In this document: in pieces, positions 1 to 9,140 of the stretch
Layout of the letters: each line of letters opens with the position of its first letter
Position numbering within the stretch: the stretch's first letter is position 1
Translations under genes and position numbers: made by a program
The notes under the pieces: generated by a model
Database searches by the model: none
Told to the model about the DNA's origin: nothing
What the model saw: the letters and a program-made list of their open reading frames with translations, nothing else
NCBI RefSeq assembly: GCF_007655135.1
Contig: NC_045131.1
Location: forward strand, 20,444,001 to 20,508,000
Length of the DNA stretch: 64,000 nt
From: Punica granatum
Lineage: Eukaryota > Streptophyta > Magnoliopsida > Myrtales > Lythraceae
Reading direction: 5' to 3'

Positions 1-582
1 AAAACGGGCCTACACGCACCCAGGGACTATCAGGGTCATGGAACAAGCTTCGTACGACCTTTCGGAAATGTACGGGGTTTCCCGAGGGACGTTTCAATGG
101 TAGCAAATGCCTCCCGGTGAATCTTCGGGGCACATCCATAGAAAACAGAGATCACAGCGATCCCCGAACGCCTCAAGACATTCGGGGAACACTGAGAAAG
201 CTCTGGTCACAAGTCCCTAGGTCTTCCCGAGGCAACGATCTTCGGTCGGAGACGACGAGCCAACGATCCCCCACGAGGCAAAAAGGGTCACCGAAACGAA
301 CATTAAGGTGCACAAAGAGCAATCGGGGACCGGGGACGCTTAATTCCACTCCGAATGTCCGAACAGGGCAAAACCGATTCTCGAGGTGCCGAGTCGCCCG
401 AATGTCCGTTCACACGACGCATGGCGATATTAGATTCATCCAAATCTTCGTCTTTCAAGCATTCCAAATCTTCAAATTAATCGGACATCGGAGGTCGGAC
501 GCGAGCTCAATCAAGTCTCAAGCGTTTGCCGGCTTTTCTCCTAATCGGATGGGACCCACAGCCTAGCCAAGCCAATCCTTCG

Positions 583-648
583 AGCCGCGGCTCAACCCCA
601 AGCCACGGCTCAACCCTCGGCTCGGATTGGACAGCCCAAGCCGCGGCT
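583..648 (+). promoter_or_regulatory. Cluster of 10-bp palindromes upstream of the LTR TATA box
   Basis: AGCCGCGGCT occurs at 583-592 and 639-648, with the variant AGCCACGGCT at 601-610, all followed by CAA. The same cluster lies in the other A/B LTRs, and the solo LTR keeps a related palindrome AGCCATGGCT near 22080. It sits about 250-320 bp upstream of the TATA-like site, where enhancer or repressor binding sites are expected. No binding protein is identified. Confidence 0.4.
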
Positions 649-894
649 CAAGCCCCTCCCACCGTCGGCTCCAACACACCCCCACCACACATTTGAATTT
701 CCCTCCCATCCATCACCTCCCTCCATCCATCCATCACTTCCTATCACATCCTATCACACCCATCACTCCTTCCTTTCCTTTCCCCACACTATACAAGACA
801 TCTACCCCACTCTAATCCCCCTTGGGATTTTCGGCAGCCCACTTAGGGTCCCCTAACCGCGTTTAGTTCCTCTTAATCAAGCCATTAGTCATCC

Positions 895-906
895 CTTTAT
901 AAGCCC
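895..906 (+). promoter_or_regulatory. Probable LTR TATA box (A/B family)
   Basis: CTTTATAAGCCC is conserved at 14602-14613 (A 3' LTR), around 30301 (B 3' LTR) and on the minus strand near 21846-21855 (solo LTR, CTTATAAAGG). It follows a CT-rich stretch and precedes a CTCTCTCAA-rich leader, a common plant core-promoter setting. The transcription start itself cannot be seen. Confidence 0.5.
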
Positions 907-1632
907 TTTCACCATTAGACTTAATCACTTCCTCAACTCCACTCTCTCTCAAGCCAATCTCTCTCAAGAACTCTCTCAAACCTCAGCCCATCCCCTCACT
1001 TCCGTCCAGCCCGTGCAAAGGCCAAAACCGGCCAAAACAGCCGGAAAACCACCCGGTATTTCCGGTAACCACCCGACCCGACTTAAGTAAAAAATCATCA
1101 AACTTCCTAGCCTACATATTTTCCACCCCCTAAGTCCATTTCCGGACTTAGATTTCCAATTTGAAGCCTTTAACAACGAGTTCTGGCCGTGTGAAGAATC
1201 GGGCCTCCTAGAGCTTATCCGCGCGCGCCGAGCAACTCCACGCGTGCCATTTCTTCCCACGACTTCGAAGAGTCGTGCCATCACGTTCAAAGGGCTCCTC
1301 ACAACCCTCACCCTCTCTCGTGAAGAGGTGGTCACGATCCGAGGGCCGATCCACCGTGCACGACCTCCATTTTATCGTTTTTCACTTACCAGTTTTTCTG
1401 TGATTATACCCGCACTTTCTCTTACATTTTCGGATACATTCAGGCCTTGGCACGCTCGGGTCTGCCCGTGCACACCTAGATCTGCCTCTTAGGAGTCCAA
1501 CGAACCCGACCTTGCACCGTGCCGTGACCGGAGCAAGCGTGCCGACCCGTTTTTCCCCAACCTGTCACAGCCGCTGCTTCACAGACGCCCACTGCCCGTG
1601 ACCTCTTGCCGGGTCACCGACCCTCTTGCCGC

Positions 1633-1672
1633 TTCCCCGACTCTTTCCCTCGTATACCGAGGCTAGGTAACA
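1633..1672 (+). promoter_or_regulatory. Conserved LTR block ending in a splice-donor-like GGCTAG|GTAA
   Basis: The block TTCCCCGACTCTTTCC...CCGAGGCTAG|GTAA is shared with the C-family LTRs (35051-35088), although the sequence before it is unrelated there (a GC-rich minisatellite). The candidate donor GT is at 1667-1668. It lies about 770 bp after the TATA-like site, so it would fall in the 5' leader. Splicing here is inferred only. Confidence 0.35.
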
Positions 1673-3597
1673 TCTTGCTACAACTTACATGGGTTAGGTT
1701 CTTCGATGTTTGTATGTGTGAAGTGTGAATGAAGTCCGAAATAACCGAAGTGCATGCAAGATTTCATTTTTTCCTTTAGATCCGAATGTACCGTGCACCC
1801 TCATGCAACGTACGTGTTCCATTTTGTTATTTGACGTCTATATGATCGTGTAAACATGCATGTATACGTGATGTGATCCGAATCTTGGGGAATGAAACGG
1901 ATATAGACTCGAGAGAACCATTGAACCTCCCGGCCGAACCCCCTAGATGATGGGCCGTGAGCCTCCTTGGCTCCCTCGAGTCCATAACCGCTTCATTCTT
2001 TCAGATTAGACCATCTCTACGTCCGGGAAGGTTTTAACCGTGGCTAAGAAATGTCTAACGGAGGGAATAGCTCGGAATCTAGGAGGGAGAGTCCATGGAT
2101 GGTTTGGCTATGTCAAGGGGCTCACGGCCGTGCCCTTGTGAGGGGTGATCCGTGAGGTTCCTTGGCCTAACCGAACCCCTAGGGCTCTTCTTCCTCCTTG
2201 ATGCCGTGTAATTCCCATGTACTATCCCTAAGATTATCATGAAATAAATTAAACTCGTTCTTTAATTCCGTGGTTATGATGTGTTGCATGTTTTGTATGC
2301 TTATTCATGTAAACCGTGGTTGTGTCAATCCCGATTTAAGGAAATATGTGTTGTCTTCACGTACGGGTTGCTGGATGTATGCAATGATCGGCTAGGAATG
2401 ACACGAAAGACCCACCGAGACTCGAACCGGGTCAAGGAGCGTTCGGCCGATCACATTTGAGGGATGGCCGAGCCCTCCTTCCCCTCTTTGGAGCCTCGGT
2501 TGGTCTTTCCGTCCTTCCAAAGACGACCCTTGGAATTGTTTGTAATTATATCTCTCTTCAGCCATTGTCCACATGATCGTTATTTATTAGACTTGTTAGA
2601 TTCGAACGTTGCATGTTGAAACCATCACCGCAACATGAATCAATAATCACCGAAGAATTTCTTAAATGGGAAAATGGGACGCATTATTCGATTAATTAAA
2701 TCATTTGGACCAAATAATGGGATAAATTGATTACTAATTCGTAAATGCATCGACGATTCACGGAACGACGGGAATGCCCTTTTCATCAAAAATTCACAAC
2801 TTTAAAATATCGAGTCGCGTAACACGAATAGAATTGATGTCTAGGGAGCACTCACGCGCCATGACTTGAGTCCGGGCCCAATTTGAGGCGATCCGAGTCG
2901 AGGCACGAGAGTCCTTCTTAGGCTCCTCCGTGTGACGCAAATCTCCAATTTATATACGAACATCACAATTTTATCATCCAAGGGCATGACCGTCATTCCA
3001 TGATTCACCGATGCCCTAGGCGCTAGGAAGTTGGAAACACCTCGATCTATGGACGGGGAGGAGCAACCCGTCTGGGTGCGAGTCTCATTTGCACGGCCCA
3101 TTCCGTCCATTTTCGGTGTTTTTATCTTCCTATCGTAGATTCGGTGGGGAACATTTTATTTCAGTTACAAAACACCAAGAACCGGACTAATTGTGCACCC
3201 GACTTAATCAAACATTAGATAATGGATAGGTGGAATATTAGATTCCAATCTAGAGTCAAAACACGAGTTTGGTTAATTCGGTGAAACCGCAGTGACACTT
3301 AACTGAATAAGAGTCGTAAAACAAACACACACATGTAATTGGCTTAGAACCTTATCCTAGCTCGTCCTCTATGTTTGCCTCGGTTAGATGCATTGTTTGC
3401 CAATCAACCACGGATAATAATTGATTAAATCACGTATATTCGGCCTAATACACAATTCGTTTGTATTCACCGACGCTTATTAGTAATTGTCAGTTGCTTT
3501 CTGTATTGTGTCATTTATATCAGTTTTCTTCTGTTTTATTGTTGCTTTTGATGATTTACTGCGGTTCGAGCCCGGACCCATAGGTCACGTGTTGCAC

Positions 3598-3641
3598 GGG
3601 GTCCAACGCCCCAAACCATCGAACACGAGGTCCAACATCTC
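3598..3641 (+). promoter_or_regulatory. Two small hairpins with a GGTCCAAC loop in the LTR
   Basis: Hairpin 1 pairs GGGG (3598-3601) with CCCC (3609-3612). Hairpin 2 pairs GAGG (3627-3630) with TCTC (3638-3641). Both present TCCAAC in the loop. The C family has three such hairpins at the same place (36961-37031) with different stem bases but the same loop. The role is unknown. Confidence 0.45.
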
Positions 3642-4100
3642 CTAATTCACTGAGCGCGTGCAACCCGAGTGCGGAATGAGATCTAGCCTCGATTCACCGT
3701 CATACTCCAAATATGGCCTATGTGGAAGGCAATTTGGATTGGATGCGCGAAACGGGTTTAGATATCACCCGGGAGCTCGATTGGTCCGACGGTTACAGTG
3801 GGAACTAATCGGTTCTCCTGCAAACCATCGGTTCAATCGGACCCGACCCCCGGCTCCTTGAGCCCGCGTTGCCTTAATTTGTTTAGCGGTTGGTCGAAAC
3901 ACACGGTGAGCCGGAGTGGAATATTGGCCCAATGTAAACCGATCGGGATCCATTTATTTCATTCAGTTGTATTCTGCAATTATTCGAGTGTATATTGTGA
4001 GGATTTTATTTGTATGTTTATTCATATACTTGTAAGGATCCCGGTCGATGAGCAAGAGGTCCGAGTGTCGAATCGGTTAAGTCGGTCTATCGTTACCAAG

Positions 4101-4219
4101 GGATGAGTGAGCTCGAATAATCATGGTCTTGGTTCGCGCAGGGAATCGATCGTCACGGTCTGAAGAACTGTAACGCTAAGATAGCGAACCGATTCCTTGA
4201 CTCGCAAGCTTACTCATCC
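4101..4219 (+). promoter_or_regulatory. Structured RNA motif near the LTR 3' end (three nested helices)
   Basis: P1 pairs GGATGAGTGAGC (4101-4112) with GCTTACTCATCC (4208-4219): 12 bp with one G-U. P2 pairs GGTTCGC (4131-4137) with GCGAACC (4184-4190). P3 is an imperfect hairpin in the interior (around 4151-4175). GGAATC (4142-4147) could also pair with GATTCC (4191-4196), giving a pseudoknot in this family. The C family and the solo LTR keep P1 and P2 with different, compensated bases. Copies: 17806-17924, 18765-18874 (minus), 37277-37386, 54497-54606. The function is unknown. Confidence 0.6.
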
Positions 4220-4620
4220 TTCGGGTTCTTGGCCCAACTCAATCGATTCATCGAATTTACGGAGTCAAAACGGGCGAGTCGAGCACAACTCTAAATCACG
4301 CGGTAAATAAACAAAATGGCAAGCCTAACAAGCTAGAGTACCGAAAGGGCGTGCGGGATATAGGTCCGCAAGTAATAGAACCCCCGAATTCGGAATTTTC
4401 GGTTCCGTACGACCATTGCCTTAGCATTTAGGTGTACCCCGTACCCCTAGACCCGGGTAACTTGCCGGCCCTCGACCTTCGGGTCGTAAAATGGCAAGTG
4501 GCGACTCCTTCTCACGTGCGTCCGTCGCGCGTCCCCGGGAAGGTGGACACTCCCCAAGCCGCGTTTGCTTAGGCGCTCGCATGCATGCCCCGACGAGATG
4601 AAATTCCGGTACGCACAGCT

Positions 4621-4640
4621 TGGCGACTCCACTGGGGACA
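4621..4640 (+). promoter_or_regulatory. Primer-binding site (tRNA-Arg-like)
   Basis: TGGCGACTCCACTGGGGACA begins three bases after the LTR end. Its complement ends in ...GGAGTCGCCA, which fits a plant tRNA-Arg 3' end, the usual primer of Ogre elements. The tRNA would anneal here to prime minus-strand cDNA. The site is the same at 37804-37823 and, with one base missing, at 60741-60759. Confidence 0.85.
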
Positions 4641-5168
4641 CTTAGAGGGTTCGGGCTCATTCCCGCTTGTTTTGTTTGCTTGTCTATTTACCGCTTTCCG
4701 CATTTCCCGCTTATCTACTTTACGCACTTTTATTTTCCGCACATGCATTGCACATCATACTAGCTTCTTAGGCACCTTGTCCGACATCCCACAGGCACCA
4801 ATATAGGAAGCTAGGTTAGTCAGAGGTTCCGAGTAAGGGAACGGATCGAGTCGGCTATGCCACCGAACCGGCCCCCAAAGATCCTCGCTTGATTTCAAGG
4901 AATTCACACCCTTGAGTCGGGAGCCCCCATCCCTCGTTAGCGGTTCTCTCAGTAGCACCGAAAACCATGCATACACAGGGACCGTCATGCTGGACCAATT
5001 TTACCTTCATGCCGTCAACCGACCCAAAGTCGAGTCCTTGAGTCAGCCCGTAGTTTTCTTTAGGACGGGCATTTTGTTGTTTTTATAAGAAAGAGCGATG
5101 TACACTGTAAAGAACGCAACTATAGTTTACTTTTCCGCACTGCATACATTTTTTCGAAAAACCTAGGA

Positions 5169-5182
5169 CATTACATTGATTT
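5169..5182 (+). repeat. Left arm of inverted repeat bracketing ORF1 (element A)
   Basis: CATTACATTGATTT is complementary to GAATCAATGTAATG at 6874-6887 (13 Watson-Crick pairs plus one terminal U-G). The C family has the same arrangement (38359-38373 with 40045-40059) with three consecutive pairs changed on both sides, so pairing rather than sequence is conserved. Confidence 0.7.
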
Positions 5183-5216
5183 GATCCTAAAAATGTTAAG
5201 CCGACATCTCCCCCAT

Positions 5217-5229
5217 CTAGGTAAGGATG
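5217..5229 (+). promoter_or_regulatory. Splice-site-like TAG|GTAAG abutting the ORF1 start codon
   Basis: The sequence is CTCCCCCATCTAG|GTAAGGATGG: a strong 5' splice-site match (GT at 5221-5222) directly followed by the ORF1 ATG (5227). It is also preceded by pyrimidines, so it could act as an acceptor or as a recursive (acceptor-donor) site. The C family keeps it (38409-38410 and 61341-61342). Confidence 0.5.
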
Positions 5230-6726
5230 GACCGCCCGGCTCCCGGTCTTAGACTCGAAGCAATCACGCCGCCAAGGCAGGACATCATGCGCATCTGGAG
5301 GACTCTCCGACCGGTGGACCACGCATTCATCCAGGGCATCATCGGAAACGTGGTCATGTTCACCGACACCCCGGTGGACTGAATCTTCCTGAGGGCTGCC
5401 GCCGAACTTTGGGATCCTGAGCATGCGGTATTCAACTTCCAGGGGACGGAGTTGGCCCCCACGATCGAGGAATACACGGCACTCGTCCGAAGGCCTACGT
5501 CCACGATCCACGGCATCTTCGTGCCTAATCCGTTCACAACCATCCAGGGTCAGCTCTCCAATCTCCTCCACATACCTGCTCAAGACATCCACGAGGAGCT
5601 TCACGAGAGGTGGGATCAAGGCATCCGGATTGCATGGCTCTCCGATTGGACGCTCCTCCGCACCATGACGCCTACAACGGCTTCCTATCAGCGCGACGCT
5701 TGCCATGGATTCTTGCTCTTGGTCTTTGGCACCCTCATCTTCCCGTACTCGCCGAACCTCATCGACGGGGCTGTAGCCCAAGTCGTCCTCCAAGCGGTGG
5801 GAGGCCATAGTTATGTGGAGGCTTTGTTAGCCGAGACCGTTCGGTCTCTTGACTATGTTAGGGAGGTTCGGCGCGGAAGGATGAGAGGATCCCCGCACTT
5901 GCTACAGATTTGGCTTCTAGCTCATATCCGCCCCTTTTGTTCATCACATCCGTTCGCCTACATTGCCGACGAGCGCTCGTTGATCGAGCGCCTGGTACCA
6001 GTTATCCCACCTCCCGAGCATAGTTTCTCAGAATGGAGGCGCTTTTGGCGAGAGCTGGCGCCCTCACGGTTCCTATGGGTCGCCCGATGGAATCCCGGCG
6101 GCCCCATGATCACGGGATGTCCCGGAATTGTGGGAGTCCCCCTTCTCAGCCACTTGGGAAGCACCCTCATATTTCCCGGCCGAGTAATCAGACAACTCGG
6201 CGGCTTACAGGACATTCCCGCCGAGGCGGACCACCTACCTTTCCGCCTCCAATGGGCCGAATCCACATCCACGGCCCCCGATAGATTCCTACAGATTCGG
6301 GAGATCCGTCGCCAACGGGACGCTAGTGTCATACAGCGCCTGTACTTCCCCGAGCACCCCACCGACGAGGAACGAGCATTCTCTGCCACCTCAGCATACG
6401 TGGCCCAGTTCTACCCGCAAGGATCGACACCGCCTCAACGGTCTCAGGCCGCCTCGACTTCCCGCGCTACATCCACCCTCGCCCCCGAAGCCGAATGTTC
6501 CACCCGAGCGGCCATGCACGCAGAGCTACGGGCCATCAGGGAGGAACGGGATAGGCTTCGTTGCGAGCTTGTTGACTCCCGCGCAGAGGTCGCGGACTAT
6601 AGAGAGCTTCAGACACAGTTAACTCGAGCACGCGCCCGGGTCACACACTTAGATCGGGAGATGGCCCGCTTGGATGCGGAGTTGGATCGAGTGCACAAGA
6701 GGGCGCGCAACCTTGCCCATCCTTAG
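5227..6726 (+). pseudogene. ORF1 of element A (extra ORF upstream of gag), one premature stop
   Basis: This ORF is homologous along its length to the 498-aa ORF1 of element C (38415-39911). The ATG at 5227 is chosen because it aligns with C's start. The frame is open except for a TGA at 5380-5382 (codon 52) where C has TGG, a G-to-A change. Downstream the frame runs to 6726. The middle is globular and rich in W, F and L (motifs HGFLLL, GGHSYVEA, GRMRGSPHLLQIWLL), and about the last 70 residues form a charged, coiled-coil-like tail (EERDRLRCEL...). Extra ORFs at this place are a hallmark of Tat/Ogre elements. The family may be the plant DUF7745 or plant-mobile-domain-like group, but I cannot verify that. 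The biochemical role is unknown. Confidence 0.85.
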
Positions 6727-7046
6727 GATTAGTAGACGCACTCATTTTTTGCCCTCGCTCGGACCTACGCCACTTTCGAGCGGCCACCGAGCGCAAAGGG
6801 ATGTCGGCTTTACGTTTATGTTCCTTTCTTTTCTTCTGAATATTCTATTTTGTAAAACCATGGGACTTGGAGCGAATCAATGTAATGACATTAGTGTTTT
6901 GAAAGCTCATGCATCTTATACATTTTGTCATTTTACTTAATCCCGCACTTATCATTCGAGTTATCGGTGTCTGTCCTTACACATTCTTGGAATCTAGGTG
7001 ATTACAACTGGCGTCACACCGCTACCCGACTCGTCAACATCTCAGG
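6727..7046 (+). other. ORF1-gag intergenic region of element A
   Basis: It holds the right arm of the inverted repeat (6874-6887) and, 50 bp before gag, an acceptor-like GTCCTTACACATTC...AATCTAG|GT (AG at 6996-6997). The sequence just after it, GATTACAACTGGCGTCACA, is close to the C family's. No gene is seen. Confidence 0.6.
6874..6887 (+). repeat. Right arm of inverted repeat bracketing ORF1 (element A)
   Basis: GAATCAATGTAATG is complementary to 5169-5182. Pairing would close a loop of about 1.7 kb containing ORF1 and its start-adjacent donor-like site. Confidence 0.7.
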
Positions 7047-9140
7047 ATGGCGGAAGGAGACCACGTCGATATTTCCGGAGAAGTCAACCCTTCGGTCCCG
7101 ACCCTCTCTCAACCACCGCAGACACACGCTTTGCCCCCTCTTACTCCCGCAGGCGTACTCCCGGCATACTCCGGCGCCCTTCCGACGCATCTCCCGCCCC
7201 CGGCACCTTTAGGGGCGCCTCTCCCACCGGTCTCATTAACTTCCGCCGCTACTGACGACCGAGCCCGCATTACGGCACTCGAGGGCACAGTCAATCAGAT
7301 GGCCGCCGACATGGCAGAACTGCTCGCCCTACTCAGAGGGCCGAATCGTGCCTCCTCAAGCTCCACGCCTCCACCGGGGCAGGGACCGACAACCGACCCA
7401 GCACCCGGGATTCCACCGACCCAAGCCCCGGAAAATATGGATGCGCCGGCCCCGCCAACGCTGCATACGTCCGTGGCTCAACCTCTCACCAACCCATATC
7501 CATCACCGCCGGCCCCCACAGCCGTCCCTCTTCTACCGGCGGCATTCCTCACCTCAGATCAGGTCCTATCCGCACCACCACCTGTTTCCATGCCGGCCCC
7601 GGCTATGGCCTACACAATACCTCCGCCGACGGTTTTCCCGACGTCCAACGCGCCCGCTCCAACTCACTTTCGAGCCACGGAGCTTCCTCCCTATCCGACT
7701 CTGCAGCCTCACGCCGGCCTCTCCTATCAGGCACCGCCCCCCATAAACACCACCTTCCACGAATCGGGCACGCCGATTCACGCGGCCCAGTTCGCCTCCC
7801 CAACGCATTTCTTCCCCGAGGCTGACACCGAACAGGAGCGTAGGCTGAAGCGAATGGAGGAAACGATACGGGCCCTGCAAGCGAACGATGTCCGCCCCGA
7901 CGCCCGCTATGGCGACTGTAGCCTATTCCCGGGCATACGCCTGCCCCTGAAGTTTAAGGTTCCAGAGTTCAAGACCTATGAAGGCACGACGGATCCGCGC
8001 CACCATCTCCGTCATTACCGAGGAAAGATGCTGCAGTATTGGGAATACGAGGAATTTGCCATCCACTCCTTCCAGGATAGCCTGTCAGGATCGGCCCTCG
8101 ATTGGTTCATGTCGCTGAAGGCCGAAGACATCCCGACGTGGGAGGACCTCTCTCGGAAGTTCATCGACCAGTACCGGTATTGCTCAGAAATGCCTCCCAC
8201 CCTTTTGGAGCTAAGCACGAAAGAAATGGCGCGGGGCCAAAAGTTTGAGGAGTATGCTACCAAGTGGCGGACTCAAGCAGCGAAGCACATCCCTCCGATC
8301 AGCGAGACGCAACAGATCCAACTGTTCCACTCCATGCTAAGAGGAGTGTATTATTCGCATTTGTTGGCCCACACTTCCTCATTCTCCAGTCTGACCGACG
8401 CTGGGAAGAAACTTGACATGGGCATCAAGCTTGGGAAGATAGAAGGAACGACCGGAAAGGAGGAGCAGTCATCAAAGAATGCTGCTACTGCGCCATCACC
8501 AACGGGTAACAAAAAGGGCAGAGACGCGTCCGTTAATGCCGTCAACCTTGGACACCAAATGCCCATGCCGTACCAGCAGCAATACCCGGCCCTGCCGATT
8601 AATTACTCGGCACCACCGGCTTACCCTCCAACACGGGCCCCGCAACCACACGGTCACAATTACACGTCTACCCCTCATTGGGCATCTCCAAATGGGCCCC
8701 TAGCTTTAGGAGCTCCACCAACGGCTCAATAAACCCCAAACTTGCAACCCCGACAAGGAGGGCAGGCTAGGCCGCGTCCGCAATACCCGCCTTTACTGGT
8801 TCCCCAGTCACAAGTCTATCGCCAACTTCTGGCAGCTAAGGAAATTAGACCCGTGGCCCCTCATCCTCGGTTCAATCCCGCGAATCAGGATCAGAATCTC
8901 CGTTGTGAATACCATATGGGCGCTCCGGGGCACACTACAGACGAATGTTACACCCTCCAGGGTAAATTACAGGAGATGATTGAGAAGAACCGACTCTCTT
9001 TCAATGAAGTCAAGCCACCGAATGTCCAGGCTAACCCTCTCCCCGACCATGGATCAAGCTCTGACGCGGCTATCGATCTGATCGGTGTTTACCCTAGGGG
9101 CAAGGACAACGCCGAAGAGGAAGGGTTGATTTCCCCATGA
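7047..9140 (+). pseudogene. gag: gag of element A, interrupted by one in-frame stop
   Basis: Gag is the structural protein of the virus-like particle. The ATG at 7047 aligns with the C gag start. About 270 N-terminal residues are rich in P, A and T. The retrotransposon gag core spans about residues 300-450 (motifs GTTDPRHHLRHY, QDSLSGSALDWFM, HSMLRGVYYSHLLAHTSSF). A TAA at 8730-8732 breaks the frame, which continues in register with a zinc-knuckle-like C-x2-H...GH...C near 8908-8960 (LRCEYHMGAPGHTTDEC). It ends at TGA 9138-9140, where C continues into protease. A short stretch after this (about 9147-9210) still resembles C gag-pro weakly. Codons are richer in G/C at third positions than in C. 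Confidence 0.88.

Larger units (their letters stand above)
1..4617 (+). repeat. 5' LTR of element A (first ~419 bp outside window)
   Basis: The sequence aligns along its whole length with 13708-18319, the 3' LTR of the same element. Position 1 corresponds to 13708, so about 419 bp of the LTR start are missing. It ends in CA at 4616-4617, three bases before the primer-binding site. Short ORFs inside are not conserved as proteins between LTR families and are not called. A full LTR of about 5.0 kb is very long, as is typical of Ogre elements. Confidence 0.93.
4618..5226 (+). other. 5' leader of element A with primer-binding site
   Basis: The leader runs from the LTR end to the ORF1 start and holds no plausible gene. 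It starts with the PBS. A donor-like GAGTAAGG (GT at 4833-4834) is conserved in the C leader (38017-38018). The last 60 bp hold one arm of an inverted repeat and a splice-site-like TAG|GTAAG next to the ORF1 ATG. Confidence 0.7.

Noticed and set aside
4131..4196. The GGTTCGC...GCGAACC motif as a tRNA-like structure
   Set aside because: The T-arm-like bases occur, but arm order and lengths do not give a cloverleaf, and the C version diverges from tRNA consensus.
4621..4640. A tRNA gene at the PBS
   Set aside because: Only about 20 bases complementary to a tRNA 3' end are present, with no cloverleaf around them.
5083..5808. Minus-strand ORF of 241 aa over ORF1
   Set aside because: Shadow of the GC-rich ORF1 on the other strand; not conserved in C.
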